DNA of 64,000 nucleotides from Limnephilus marmoratus (taxonomy: Eukaryota; Arthropoda; Insecta; Trichoptera; Limnephilidae), in contig OU862920.1 of the NCBI GenBank assembly GCA_917880885.1, positions 3,472,001 through 3,536,000 of the forward strand. The letters run 5' to 3'. The notes below the pieces were generated by a model. It did not search any database. It worked only from the letters and a program-made list of their open reading frames with translations, and was not told the origin of the DNA. Numbering within the stretch: position 1 is the first letter of the stretch; every line of letters begins with the position of its first letter. A program made the position numbers and the translations under genes. This document shows, piece after piece, positions 1-12,501 of the stretch.

Positions 1-23
1 CTGTTGAATCCATTGCTTTCGAG
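1..23 (+). CDS. Penultimate coding exon (3' part) of an unidentified host gene
   Basis: The window opens inside an exon that ends at 23 with a strong splice donor (GAG|GTAAGTAT). Read in the frame that stays open, positions 3-23 encode VESIAFE and finish on a codon boundary, so the intron is phase 0. That matches the phase of the exon starting at 2225. Only seven codons are visible, so the protein cannot be identified. The support is the donor quality, the phase match and the coding-like downstream exon. Confidence 0.6.
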
Positions 24-2224
24 GTAAGTATTGAAAATATTTTTACATTATTTTTGCTAATACTATATTGCTTTTGGGTTCAGTGTGAAATAACTGCTAT
101 TAAATGGTAATAATAATTACAAAAATATTTTGTTGCTAGGTTATTCTTCCGAGCAGTTAGTTGTGTTGAAAAGAAATGTTAGTAATAATGAGATGAAAGA
201 GAAAATAAGATGTGATGATTTTGAGGTGATATAGGATGAATGTGATGGTGTGAGATTGAATGAAATCATTTGAGATGTTGAATTATTGATATTAGTTAAG
301 ATAAATTTGAATTGGTTTAGCATTATTTTTAGTTTAGTTGTCAGAATCTGATTTATATTTATTATTAATATTATTTAATGCTAATACTTCACACTTGACC
401 CTTAAAATACTGTTGTAATTTTGTCTGTTTGCGTTATTGTGCAGGTAACTTGTTTTCACAAGAAAATAAGTACTACAGTAAAAAAACCCATTACGGTAGA
501 ACCCTGTTAATTTGATATGAGTTCCTTGGTCGCCCCATCAAATTCACGCAGATTCGTGGGAGTTTTGTTATAATGTGACCATTCCCAAATAAAGTCAGTC
601 AAAGCAGCCGGCCCTACAAATTCAGATATCAGAAGTAAATTCATGCCAATTGCAATATGAATTATTATAACCGCGTAAATAGGCATTTTACCAAAATAGC
701 TGTTTTGTCATATGCAGATTTATGTAATTATATAATTTAACTAGCTGACCTTGCCGTGTGTTGCTGTGGCAAATGAAACACCACGCCATCTACTGGATGG
801 TTATCCAACCTAGATAACCAAGTGTTATGTCGATAAATTAACTCACACCGCCATCTGTTAGAAACTTATGGAACTTACACATAATTTGTCCTTTAATGAA
901 CAAAGTTGGACCAAATTACACATTGTAAGTCAAATTTCATCAAAAACCAAATAGTAATCAAGTAGTTTCGGAGTTTATCTCGAATAAACATCGTGACACA
1001 CGAAATTTTCGTGTGCGGACCCTTAATAAATTTAAAATTTTTGTTAAAAACATTTTTATTTTTCATTGGAATTTTTTTTGGCAAAAATTTTGAATTAAAT
1101 GTTTTTGCAAATTATTAGGATTTTGATTTAATGGGATTCTATTACAATGATAAATGTTAATTTGTTGAAAATTGAAGTGTGTGTCTTTGTCTAAACTTCA
1201 TTTCACAATTATTTTGACTCTGTGCGTTGTTCTCAATAGTTGATATAATATTCTCTTGTGATTCTAAGGTACCTGCTGCGTTTTTATTTTTTTCCTAATG
1301 GCATGATGTTGTTTAATTTGCGTGCGATTGTATAAATAACTTAATAACTCTATGCATTACCATTCAAATTATGTTGGTATATTTCTCTTTATAGAAAGCG
1401 TGTGAGGCGGGTTGAGCTGATAGAGGCAAAGTTGGTAAAGACAACAAGTTGCTCGCGATCCCGGGTCGCTCCACGAGTCGCTCCGATTAGGTAATACAAC
1501 CTTTCCCCTTGCTTCTAGGAGCATAGCGACGCGAGCGGACATACCTTGGATCCAGAACTGATGCAAGAACAATAGCGATATCTTTATTAACTCAAATGTT
1601 AGCTGTTCTTTTGTTTATGATGCATCTTCGACACAAAGGAAGAAGTCATTCTTGACTACTGTCCATCTCTCCCATGTGCAACAAGACTGTGATGTCTTGC
1701 AGGCCTAATGGTGACTCAATACTAGAAATGAAATCGATTTCTGCAATAAGAGATTTAAAATGTGTTAAACGTGACAGCGGTCATTTTAACATTTTTTAAT
1801 TTTGCAAAAAATGCATATTTTGCGTAAATAAATTACTGGAGCGTGTGCATTATTGAATTTAAGTGACCAAAAAGTACATTTTAAACAATCTTTGTGTAAA
1901 GTGATTTGGTTTCTTTAGATAGTATTTATTGTTATGCAATCTATTCTTCTTGTGTGGGATAAACTGCTCCATTTTTCAAATTCAGTCTTCAAGGGAATCA
2001 AAACACAAACTTTTTAGACCAGTTTCTCTGTAGTAGCTAATCTAAGAATATTTATTGTTTGCCGCGACTGCGAAGTTTTGTAATGCTTATTGTAATGTAT
2101 ATATAAAGAAAGTGCGTAAGATGAATTGTTTTATTCCATCCAACATGTCCCTGTTCCCTGGTGGTGTATCCGGTGGTGTAAATTAAAGTTGTGTGCTGAT
2201 GAGGTTGTTGTCTGGTTGTTTCAG
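24..2224 (+). other. Phase-0 intron of the first host gene
   Basis: The interval is bounded by GTAAGT at 24 and a pyrimidine-rich acceptor ending TTGTTTCAG at 2224. It is AT-rich and has no credible open frame. A Helitron-like 3' end sits inside it at 741. A second acceptor-like site at about 1394 (CTCTTTATAG) is followed by an early stop in the required phase, so it is not used here. Confidence 0.6.
741..1030 (-). mobile_element. Helitron-like 3' end fragment
   Basis: Read on the - strand, the segment ends in CTAG followed by T. A TTGCC/GGCAA hairpin lies about 6 nt before the terminus. A 3' CTAG/T end preceded by a short hairpin is the usual Helitron arrangement. No 5' TC end could be placed, so this is a truncated copy and its upper boundary is approximate. 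It could instead be the 3' tail of another dispersed repeat. Confidence 0.4.
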
Positions 2225-2329
2225 TCGGCGCAGCGCCGCATCCGAGCCATGGTGCAGCAGGCCGGCGCGCCGGTGCGAGGCGGGCGGCGCGTGGCCTCGT
2301 CCAGCGGCTCCCCGCAGCAGCAGCAGTAG
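2225..2329 (+). CDS. Terminal coding exon of an unidentified host gene
   Basis: The exon follows a good acceptor (GTTGTTTCAG) in phase 0 and encodes 34 residues before TAG. It starts SAQRRIRAMVQQAG, continues with an Arg/Gly-rich stretch and ends in four glutamines. GC content is far above the flanks and third positions are mostly G or C, as expected for a constrained coding exon in AT-rich DNA. The basic, polar composition suggests a disordered C-terminal tail. The gene is not recognised. The overlapping open frames in this block are shadows of its GC-rich composition. Confidence 0.65.
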   Translation, partial: SAQRRIRAMVQQAGAPVRGGRRVASSSGSPQQQQ

Positions 2330-3990
2330 AGTGGCACCCCGGTCGGTCGTCACTTCGTACATTGAACATTATGTACAGCATCATTGTGAATCTTCATGGA
2401 ATCTATGTAAAAGTGTCTTGATGTAAATTATTTATATTTACCTTTGAGTGTACCCCGTTGAGGGGATTGACTGAGCCCTAGGCCTGCGCACCCCGCCCCT
2501 CGGGGGGGGCGCCGTGCTCACGCCTACTCCGGGAACGATGGTGTGTGAAGAACCCACGTAACGTGTATGGTGCTTGATATGTCTGGAACATCTGAATTTG
2601 TGTAATGGTTACTGACTATTGTTTCTGTAATCATAGGTGTTTCCATTTTCTGTCTAAATATGAAACACTTACTCGAGGTTATACTTTTTGATGCATTTAT
2701 AGTGCTAGCTCCGACAGTTATAAATAATGAAATATCTATAGCCCGTTTCTACCTCCAGTCACTTGGTCGCTAAGTTAGTTGGGTAGTCGGTTGGTTTGTG
2801 CGTTGGGCCGAGGGCGCTAATGTTAGGCTAAACATAAGAATTGGGACCAATTTGACCATTCCCGCTAAAGTTGTCGCCATTACCTTGCATACGTCATACT
2901 CAGCCCTCGCCCGCCAGCCACGCCATTCTCACTCACCTCGCTGCAATATCGTGCAAGCCTCCTTGCCCCCCACCCTTGCGCTCCGTCGCTCTGTCGCGCA
3001 ACCTGTAGGATATATTATACAAAGGGGCGCTGCAGATTCAAGTATATTTACTCTGTTTGGATTGTTTTAATTATGAAAACCAACTACCTCCTCTACGAAT
3101 TACGATTATTATAGCTGAGTTAATGTAGGCGACTACAATGTTTTGAAATGGTTGAGAACTTTAATATAATAGTTGAACTACTAATTACAATGTTGACCCA
3201 CACAAACAGTTTTATTAAACAGAGTTTATTCCTTTTCCCCTCGCCCACCGTTCACACGGCGACAGTTCACATTTGTGTTAACATATTGAATTTATCTATA
3301 CATATACACCGAGAGATTGTTGCATATTTTTATGTATTATCTATTTATTTCAACTTGTAACCTAAGTGAATATTACTGGGGTATGAATATATGAATATAA
3401 TGTGTCTATTGTCTATCTGTAAGTCATTAAGGTTATCTATCTTGCATAATAAAGGAAAGAAACGTGCACCAGGAGGCTGCCACCGCCACCCTTCAGAGGC
3501 ACTTCCCCTGGGCCTGGGCACTGGCAGAGGAAACAGATTGTCAGCTGCGAGGGTTCTTTCTATTCTTATCATCAAATATTAAATATATTCTACATTTATA
3601 AAGATACAGGGTTGGTTATTCGGGAGCGGCTCATTTGATTGGGCTTGTGTCCAGTCCACTCCCCGCTCTGTATTGTTTCCCGAGCCCTCGAGCCACACTG
3701 GTCCCTTGATAGTTCATTGTTAATAAATGTCATAATTAACTGTGTTAAATGTGATTTCTGTTATAACTGTACTATAAGCTCACGTGTACATAATATGCTT
3801 ATAGAATTGAAATGATGTTAAACATTTTGTGTTAAATTAATAATTGGTTAACTTGGATTAGTTATTGGTATTTCAACCAATCCATCTTTCACTCCTTCTA
3901 TCCCCCCGCCTCACTAGACTTGTTGAATTTGGTTTTCTCCTGAGTTCTTGCACATAAACAATAAATGTCCACCAGACATTTTGTCTTGGA
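2330..3990 (+). other. Probable 3' UTR of the first host gene
   Basis: Non-repetitive sequence follows the TAG at 2329. AATAAA hexamers occur at 3448, 3722 and 3960, any of which could define the mRNA end. A GC-rich block at about 2485-2545 includes a run of eight Gs. No open frame with splice support is present. UTR status is inferred from position and from the lack of transposon features; the 3' boundary is not fixed. Confidence 0.45.
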
Positions 3991-4960
3991 GGTGTTCTTC
4001 AAATGTTAGGTAATGTTTCTTGTGATAGCTTTTCTTTTTAATTTTTGTATTAATTAACTTTATAAGGAAGGGTTATTGGACGTGATACCTTAGCAAATAG
4101 TGATATTTTGTCATTGTTTTCTATCATAGGATTTATTGAAGTATTGAATATTGTACATTTTGTATGTGCCAAGTGAGATATTCTTAAATGAGATTATAAT
4201 ATCAAAGTATTAATGTTTTGTTTAAAATCTTTCCGCGGCTGCCCAAATTGAGCCTTCAGTTTCCCCATAACCAAAAGCCATAGTTCCGTGCTAGTGGAAT
4301 TACCCACAACAATATCCATCTCACCCGTGTGAGGAATTAATCATTCTCAACTTGTTACTAATAATATGTTATTGTTAAATGGGCAAGCCCTCTCCGTGAA
4401 TATTTTCTCATTTCAATATCTCATTTCCGAAAGCCTAGATATATGCGAGCGTGGGCCTGTGTGCGACGGACCCGGCTCTGGGTTTTCAATAAGTCTCCTA
4501 TCCAACCCAACAGGCGTGTATTTGTTTAGCATACGGCGACACCACCCACGGGCGGTGCGGTGCGCTGCGAAATAGAGAAAGTCTCCAAGTTCATCGCCGA
4601 ATGCTGAATGTTTTACCTTAGATTTCCTTACCTAGGATTTAACAATGTTTGCTGTTATAATCTATCTTGATGTTTCATTTTTATGTCTAATAGTTTGTTG
4701 TCCTCTTTGGGTTGATCCGAAGCATTTATTTATGATGGGAGTAAATGATCAGTTTATATAAACTTATTTTTACATTAGATTCTATTGTGATTGTGAATTG
4801 TCTTATTAGAGGATTTCCTATTTTGTACAAGTTTTGTAGTTCCCGTGGAAGGATAATGCCCTTCTTCTATTTCTTTTTATTCTTTTTTCGGAAACAAATT
4901 TGTACATTTTATAGTAAGTAGTTATAGTTTTGTTGATTTAATCTTTTTTTTTGCAGAACT
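3991..4960. other. No gene seen; possible distal 3' UTR
   Basis: This is apparently single-copy sequence with no splice-supported open frame, terminal repeats or RNA gene that I can see. The 70-codon open frame at 4366 has no supporting context. Confidence 0.4.
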
Positions 4961-5349
4961 CTTGAACATGAGTTTCCAATTATGTTTTTTTTGGAATGCT
5001 CTTGAATGTGAGTTTCCAAAATTATATTTTCATTTATAGATAATATTGTCATAAACATGAATGTGGGTTTCCAAATTCATAATTTATTTATTGATTGTAT
5101 TATTATTACCATCAGTTTCCAAATTCACAATTTTATCATGAATTCCAATTTATATTTTTACTGCTCTTGACAATTTCCCAAGTTAATTTTCTTTATTGAA
5201 AATATTATCATATTGCAAATATCATCAAATATTATCATTGAAAACATTAATATTATTATTGGGTTTCCAAAATCATAATTTTTTTTATTGATTGTATTAT
5301 CAACACCATCGCTTTACAAAATCATAATTTTAATATGAATTCCGAATTA

Positions 5350-5990
5350 TGATTGCTCTTGACAGTTTCCAAAATAAAATTATATTTGATGATAATATCA
5401 GTCCGAACTAAGTTTTTTATGCTCTTGACAATTTTCAACTGAAATTCAACAATTTCCTAAATAAAATTTTCTTTCTTGATATATTAGTCCGAACTATGTT
5501 TTTTATGCTCTTGACAATTTCAACTGAAATTCAACAATTTCCTAAATAAAATTTTCTTGCTTGATATATTAGTTCAAACTATTTTTTTATGCTCTTGACA
5601 ATTTCAACTGAAATTCAACAATTTCCTAAATAAAATTTTCTTTCTTGATAATATTAGTCCGAACTATGTTTTTTTATGCTCTTGACAATTTTCAACTGAA
5701 ATTCAACAATTACCAAAATATAATTTTCTTTCTTGATAATATTAGTCTGAACTATGTTTTTTTATGCTCTTGACAATTTCAACTGAAATTCAACAATTTC
5801 CAAAATAAAATTTTCTTTCCTGATTAAATCAGTCCGAACTGTGTTTTTTTACGCTCTTGACAATTTTCAACTGAAATTCTCTTTATTGATTATATTTGTC
5901 CGATGTATGTTTTTTTTTTATTGCTCTTGACGTCAGTTTTAAATATCTTTATTGATTTTATATTATCTTTGACATAAACATGAGTTTCCA
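5350..5990. repeat. 86-bp tandem repeat array
   Basis: The decamer GCTCTTGACA recurs at 5421, 5507, 5591, 5678, 5766 and 5853, a period of 84-88 bp. Units share an AATTTCAACTGAAATTC block, CCTAAATAAAATTTTC and AGTCCGAACTATG. Flanks from about 4960 to 5340 and from 5920 to 6060 hold decayed units recognisable by GAGTTTCCAAA. The unit is not a multiple of three and has stops in all frames, so it is non-coding satellite-like DNA. Confidence 0.85.
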
Positions 5991-6060
5991 AACATAAATG
6001 TGAATTTTGGTTTATCTTGACCCGAGTTTCCGAAATAATTTTTTTTCTTTATTGATTATA

Positions 6061-8634
6061 ATGTTATATATGTATTTCCATTACAATTTCCCCATGAGGA
6101 AATAAACACGTGAATGTTCCGTTACTGTTTCTGTTATTTTTCCGAATGATTATTTTTATTTAAATTTTTCTTGTGAGTACATAATTATAATAAATTCATA
6201 TTACAATAATTGGTTTTTTTTCCTTGTACATTAATTTTTGATTAGCTACTGTTTACTTCTTTCCTCTGATGTACATGTATTAGTGTTATAGTTTTTTGTA
6301 GCGTACGCTTTCGGAACTATGTTAAACTACCTCAATATTAATTAAAGAGTTCATTGAATTATCTGATTTTGGATTAACAATATACTGAAAAAAATAGACT
6401 TAAGGAAGAATTTTGGAAAATAGTAACCAAATGAAATAATAATTAAACACATAATAGAAATGAAATCAAGATTCTACATGTAATAAAAATGAACAATTCA
6501 TCTATGGTAATTCTTCATGAATAAAATGAGTAAATAATATTTCTTTGTTTTAATTTTCCCCTTTTTTTAAATGATAAAACTTTAGTAGTTGAATAAGGAA
6601 TTTCGGTGAAAAATATATTCATACAGATCAGTGGTTCCCAACCAGGGACCAGGAGGATGGTGATGGCCTCGGGCAAAAGCTGGGCGGTAAAAGGCGGACT
6701 TGGGTGTCATAGAAAGTAAACAAGGTTCCAGTTGAAAAGAATGACTGAATCTGTTGATTCTGACGTCTCCCAGATCGGTCAACTTTTGATTGTGGTGTTG
6801 TATGAATTCAATACAATATCGTGGGGTAATTACTATAACAGGTAACTCCAAAATCTATGTTTTTCACACTAAAAGCATAACTTTATTTCCTTATCTATGA
6901 ATACCACGAACAGAAAAGTAACACATTAGAATCATCAAATTATTTGAGTGTGTTTTTGTGGGTATTTCCAAAAAAACCCTGATGTTTAAGAGGGCATTAC
7001 CAGAGAAAGCCGGAAATACGTCATTTTCAAAAAAGTTTTTAGACGTATTGACTCTTTTCCACAAAAAATTATAAATGGATTTCGAAAGATTGTTCTTTTA
7101 TCTAGCATAGTTATGTAATAAATTTTTAGATTTTTTTTTAATTTTTAGTATAATAAGGTTATTCCATAAGTCGTTGGCAGATTTGTTAAATTTTCAAAAA
7201 ATTTTTTGTATTATACCACACCCATTTCAAATAATGTAATCATGCAGTAAAATAAATCAATACATTATCTAGCAAAGTTATGTATTAGAATTTTAATTTT
7301 AGTTTCAATAAAATCATTAAAAAATATGTACGTACATGTGTTTCTTGACGAAAATTGGTCCATTTGTGTATTTATTTGCGCACTTACAAACTAATATATT
7401 TCAGATTTTTTTAACATTCTTATTAAATTTAGACATTATTGAAAAATAATAAATACGTAAAATCAAAAATAACTACAAAAAGTACACTATTTTAATAGTT
7501 TTATCATCACGCCTTTCAGCATTTTTGGATGAAGGTATAAATTAAAGCTAATTTGGATTGAAATAAATTTGATATAGAGTTATAATTTTAAAAATCTGGT
7601 ACGGAGAATAATCAATCTTTCTCATTGTAACCGCCCTGCACGATCGGAAGAACAACTTTCGACGAAATGTGGATTTTCGTCCGCTGGCTGGTTAAACGCT
7701 CTTAATTCTATAATTGGGTAAGTTATGTGATTAATTCATAAGTGTTTTTCCATGTATCGATTAGAATTTTTTTTAAACAATTCCTCGAATTTTTAACTTC
7801 TGTTAATATATTATTAAAGGCCAGTTGCTTCATAAAACTGAAATAATCACAGAACTAAAATAGAACTTTCACAGAATGTGAAAAATAACTTAAAAAATTT
7901 GATGAATTGTTAAAATTTTTTGAAGCAAACCATCCTTGGCTAGTTTCTAGCACAAAAATTTACGGAAGGCTTAAGTTGCCATCTTGTTTGTCAAATTGTT
8001 CAGCAGATTGTGTCAGCAGAACAACACTAAAAACAGGTTTCTTTACATTAACATTTTGTAAGTCATTGATAACATCGAGAAAAAAGTTTCATAACCAAAA
8101 AATTTATTTTTGGCACACAAGGAAACATTGCACATCGATTTTACCTTTTTCCAAAAATTCCTGGTAGATACCGGAAACAAGTTCTTGCTCTTCATACAGA
8201 AATTTTTGATCATCCTCAAATCATTGCTTTTACATCTACCGGCCCGTAACTGAGAACTCTTGCATCTACTAGTAATGTTAAAATGGAACCAGAAGTGACA
8301 ACTGAGTAAAGACAATGAAAACTCAATACTACTGTGTTGCCAAGCAATCTAAGGAAATAAAAGGAACTAAAGCGGTGATGCTTCCTTGTCATCTGCGGGG
8401 TGCATGCACCCGGGGCTACCCTTCTACCACCCTGTTACCTGCAGGCAGAAGTGCAATGATATTATTTATTTTGATATGATGATTCAAGTCAATACTGCAA
8501 AGGAGAATTAATCAACTGCAATAGATGAAAATGCCACAATATCAATAAGTTATGTCAATTGGAAGCAAAGATATTGAAATGCAAGAGTTTATGCTATGAT
8601 GGCCGCCCGACCGTTGGCGGACTACCGTCTAATG
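6061..8634. other. AT-rich stretch with little recognisable content
   Basis: No supported gene apart from a doubtful decayed fragment near 8.0 kb. At about 6631 the sequence CAGTGGTTCCCAACC resembles a hAT terminus, but no matching inverted end was found downstream. The rest is AT-rich with homopolymer runs. Confidence 0.4.
7975..8245 (-). pseudogene. Decayed coding-like fragment, origin unknown
   Basis: On the - strand two short open stretches look protein-like in composition: one contains EDDQKFLYEEQELVSG and the other DVINDLQNVNVKKP. They lie in different frames separated by stops. No methionine-initiated frame or splice boundary links them. They may be remnants of a transposon protein or a processed pseudogene. 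I do not recognise the family. Confidence 0.25.
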
Positions 8635-9493
8635 CAACGATACTCAACCTTTTTTTTCTTCGGGCCACATACATGTATTTGTAAAGTTACGCGGGCCGCA
8701 ACACTATACTGGTATGACGAAAAAAAATTATCAACCCCCCCTCCCCCCCCCCAATAAAGAAATATTTTTCTTCCCATTTGTCTTGAAGCTCTCTCTTTTC
8801 GTCGGACATTTTTCGATTGCATTTTGAAGGCACTCCCGCCATTAATAATAATAATAATTGGATAATTTGTAGAGCGCCGTTTTTGTGAAAAATCACCTAA
8901 TTATGCGTATTTAAATTATAACAAATCAGTACTTTATACGACAGAAAGAAATGCTGTATAAATTAGTAGGTACCTGACTAACCAGTGACGTTAACCAGTT
9001 TTTATGTATTATAATTTATTTATTTATCTATAAAAAGAATGTTTGTATTACATTATTCGATGCCTGTCTCACTAGGGTATACCTGTGTTGAGACAGGCGG
9101 TTGTTGATGCGGTTGTTTCTAGAAGTGGCACTTTTATTTATAAATTATTCGCGCGCGTACTTGTGTGGCAAATATTTGTTTTTTGGGAATAAATCTAGCG
9201 TGTGCAAATAGCAACACTCTTACACATCTGCCCTGATGATGGACACTGTAACGCTGTCCGAAACGTTGGCTAAAGAGGGAGGTAGCGCAACACGGCATAA
9301 CACCTAAAAAAATATCAAAAAACCTTTGGCCGTGAAAATCTAAGCAAAGTCGAAACGAATCTCAAGATACCTATACGAAATTTAGAATGATAGTTTTTTT
9401 TAATTCAAGTTCCTGATGGTAAAGTGTTTAGGGCCGCACAAAAAAGCTTGGCGGGCCGCATGCGGCCCGCGGGCCGCAGGTTGAGTATCGTTG
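8635..9493. mobile_element. hAT-like non-autonomous element with 8-bp TSD
   Basis: The ends are perfect inverted repeats, CAACGATACTCAACC and GGTTGAGTATCGTTG. They are flanked by an exact 8-bp target duplication, GTCTAATG, at 8627-8634 and 9494-9501. Eight-base duplications are characteristic of the hAT superfamily. The interior has G/C-rich GGGCCGC blocks near both ends but no transposase frame, so it would depend on a transposase supplied in trans. A Penelope-related fragment with a hammerhead-like motif lies inside it. Confidence 0.85.
9233..9263 (+). ncRNA. Hammerhead-ribozyme-like core, copy 1
   Basis: CTGATGA (9233-9239) and GAAA (9260-9263) flank a stem GGACA/TGTCC, the arrangement of hammerhead core strands around helix II. 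One extra base (T9240) lies between CTGATGA and the stem, which a canonical hammerhead lacks. No paired strands for helices I and III are obvious here. The flank extending to about 9310 matches the repeat at 21.6 kb. It is probably a retroelement remnant; activity is doubtful. Confidence 0.4.
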
Positions 9494-9689
9494 GTCTAAT
9501 GGGAATATTTTGAATACGGAAAGAATTAGTTCATTTAGTTGATTTTTTGAAGGTGTGCAGTCTTCGACCAAGTATATCGATGTGTGCAGTAATGTTGGTT
9601 AAAAATATCGGTGACATAAGGAAACAACAGTCCCACCCAGTAAAAACAGCCGATAGCACATCTCTTATATCGCAATATCTTTGATTGGA

Positions 9690-10105
9690 AGGGATCGTAT
9701 ATGTCAATTAAAGCTTCAGCCAAGGGATTGTCCCGGTTAAACTAAAAATTGCCATTATAACGCCAATTCACAAATCAGGGGACAAAACTCTAATTTCTAA
9801 CTGCAGACCTATCTCACTATTAAATTCATTATCGGAAATTCTGGAAAAAGCAATGAAAATATGACTAATATCCTACCTCGGTAAACACTACTCACTCTCA
9901 GATTGTCAATTTGGTTTTCGAGCTTAAATGAGTACAGAGCAGGCAATCCGAATTATCTATATAAGTACATTGTTAAAAACACAGATGAAGGATCCAAAGT
10001 AATCGGAGTTTTTCTAGATCTGGCCAAGGCTTTTGATACTATCTCTCATGACATTCTGTACGAGAAACTTAAAAATAATGGTATCAACGGACCGCCGCTC
10101 GAATG
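9690..10105 (+). pseudogene. LINE reverse transcriptase fragment, 5' part
   Basis: Translation shows canonical non-LTR reverse transcriptase blocks: an IAIITPIHKSGDK-type block, a CRPISLLNSLSEILEK-type block, then FLDLAKAFDTISHDIL, where the D of LAKAFD is the first catalytic aspartate. Stops and a frameshift near 9915 show decay. The element continues at 10756 after an inserted hAT-like element, which proves the order of insertion. Confidence 0.8.
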
Positions 10106-10113
10106 GTTTATTA

Positions 10114-10747
10114 TAGAGATGAAACGGATATCCGGTAACTATTCGGTATCCGGCCTAAATTCACTATCCGGCCGGATACCGGATAGTAACTCAATATCCG
10201 GCCGGTTACCGGATATTCAAAAACTACGACAATTTCCTATAATAAAATGCAATACATTAATCTTTGTGAGGGAAATATCAATAAAATGGCTTATAATTAT
10301 GACGGCTCTTATTTAAAGTCGAAAAAGTTACAAAAAAACCATAAGGCCTTCCAAAAAACTAAAATTTTCTTCTGAGATATTCACTCCAATGATAAATACA
10401 TAAATAGTAAATATCTAAACTAATTTTTTTTAGTAAAAACTTACAAAAACCTCGCAGAGTAGCGAAAACTTAAATTAACATGATTAACTAATCACAATCA
10501 CCATTATGGTGAACTAAAAATCGTAAAAAACACAGAGATTATTGAAATGATTAAATACAGACATTGAAGCACCATAATATTACCTCTTTTTCTTCTTCTT
10601 ATCGAAGAGAATATTTTGAATTAATACTAAAAATTAACAAGTGGAAAATTATGGTGAATAAAGACTAAATTTTCAGCGTTCGCAGGCAACAAGCGATTTC
10701 GCTTGTTTTCGTAATGTCCGGCCAAACAACTATCCGTTTCATCTGTA
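10114..10747. mobile_element. hAT-like non-autonomous element nested in a LINE
   Basis: The inverted termini are TAGAGATGAAACGGATA and its partner TATCCGTTTCATCTGTA, with one mismatch. They are flanked by an exact 8-bp duplication, GTTTATTA, at 10106-10113 and 10748-10755. The left subterminal region carries several CCGGATA/TATCCGG repeats that could be transposase binding sites. No transposase is encoded. The LINE reading frame resumes on the far side. Confidence 0.85.
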
Positions 10748-10755
10748 GTTTATTA

Positions 10756-10842
10756 GCTATACTAAAAATAGAAAACAAATAGTTGTACTAAATAAATGCT
10801 ACAGTGATGATCCTGAAGAAAACAAGTACGGTGTCCCCAGTG
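10756..10842 (+). pseudogene. LINE reverse transcriptase fragment, continuation
   Basis: Immediately after the hAT-like element the LINE frame resumes with a SYTKNRKQIVVLNKCYS-type block and a YGVP box, which normally follows the region lost at 10105. The fragment is then cut off, and a third element starts at 10893. Transcriptional regulation is not visible. Confidence 0.7.
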
Positions 10843-10892
10843 GCGAACTAAGCCCATCAGAAGCCCGGGGCGGCATAGCCGCATGAGTCTAG

Positions 10893-12233
10893 TAGTGTTG
10901 AGTACCTCATACAAGAGGCACCTCAAATGTCCCATGCAAACACGTAAAATGTCCCCCCACCTCACAATATGTATTTGTACCAACTCTTTTTCTTTGTATT
11001 ACTACAAATATGAAGGGGGGACAAAATATGAAGGAGGTGTGAGGTGGTTTGTTTTGTTGGACTACATTCATGTCATGTACGGGACAAATATGAGGTGAGG
11101 TGCGAGGTGTTTGGTGTATTGGACTACATGTCATGTCACGTTACACTTATGGGACAAATACGAGGTGAGGTGTGAAGTGGTTGATGTATTAAACTACATG
11201 TCATGTCACGCATAGTTTGGGACAAATGTATGAGGTGGTGAGGCGTGAAGTGTTTGTATATTCTATGACATTTTTGTATTAGAACCGTGAGGTGGTGATA
11301 GGGTAAGCCAATTCATATATTGTGAATACCGCAGAAGCGTCCCAACTGCTCCGAAATTTTTTATTCTAAATTATTGTGAATACCGCACAAGAGTACCAAC
11401 TGCTCGAAAAAAATTTTTTTTTTGAAAAATTTTTTTTGTTGTAAATTATTGTTATGTGAATACACAAAACAATAATTTATGAGCACAAGAGTTCCAACTG
11501 CTCCAAAAAAATTTTTTTTTGAAATATTTTTTTATTGAAAATTATTGTTATATGAATACACATAACAATAATTTATGAGCACAAGAGTCCCAACTGCTCC
11601 AAAAAAATTTTTTTTTTTAAATATTATTTTTTATTGTAAATTATTGTTATGTGAATACACAAAACAATAATTTATGAGCACAAGAGTCCCAAGTGCTCCA
11701 AAAAATTTTTTTTTTTAAATATTTTTTTATTGTAAATTATTGTTATGTGAATACACATAATAATAATTAATGAGCACAAGAGTCCCAACTACTTAAGTTT
11801 TTAAATTTTTTTATTCTAAATATTTTTTATTGTAAATTATGTATTGATAAGTGAATACCGCACAACAGGACCAACTGCTCCAAAAAAATTTTTTTTTAAT
11901 ATATAGTTTTATTTAAAATTATTGTTATATGTTATGTAAATACCGCACAAGAGTCCCAACAGCTCTCAAGGGAGGGAGGATGAGGCAGTGTTGAGATGAG
12001 GTGGAGGGGGTTGCTGAGGAGGGGGAGGGATAAGAGGGGTGTGCAGGGGGGGGGGGGATCAGAGGGGGGTGCAGGGAGGGGATCAGAGGTGTTGAAGGGG
12101 GGGAGGGGGCAGGCCTTTTTTATATCCATTTTTCGTATTACAAAAATAATAGACACGGGAGGCGGGTATGTGTACCGCCACCCCGGTATTTATTAGAAAA
12201 CACCTCTGAACACCTACACTCTACCCAACACTA
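10893..12233 (+). mobile_element. VNTR-hAT family, copy 1
   Basis: Ends TAGTGTTGAGTACC and CTACCCAACACTA form short inverted repeats. The flanking octamers GAGTCTAG (10885) and GAGCCTAG (12234) match at 7 of 8 positions, as expected for an ageing hAT-type duplication. The interior holds about eight diverged units of roughly 90-110 bp (TGTGAATAC, AATAATTTATGAGCAC, AAGAGTCCCAACTGCTCC, poly-A/T). A G-rich block at 11965-12110 contains a long guanine run. No transposase frame is present; the G-rich open frames are low-complexity artefacts. Confidence 0.8.
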
Positions 12234-12501
12234 GAGCCTAGATTAACTTTCCCATAGTGAAAAAGATTTGAACCCCCAGAAGCAGAATCTTCACTAGCTT
12301 CGTTTGTTTGCGAGCACTGTTCCTTTATGGCCGTAGATCATTTATCGGAGTTATGCAAATATTTTATTGCCGATTTTCTGACAGCAAACACAGCGACATG
12401 AGGTTACATCGAACAAAATGCATGAATATTATAAAAACGTCCTGGCATTTTATAAAGTAATTTAGCATATTTTTCGACTCCAGATACTAATATCTACACG
12501 C

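Noticed and set aside
2052..2384. 110-codon open frame on the - strand over the terminal exon
   Set aside because: It is the antisense shadow of a GC-rich exon that has splice-site support on the + strand.
6625..6851. hAT element starting with CAGTGGTTCCCAACC
   Set aside because: Only one terminus is visible; no inverted partner or 8-bp duplication was found nearby.
12000..12160. Gly/Arg-rich and Pro-rich open frames in the G-rich tract
   Set aside because: They lie inside VNTR-hAT copy 1 and result from low-complexity G/C runs; equivalent frames occur in copy 2.
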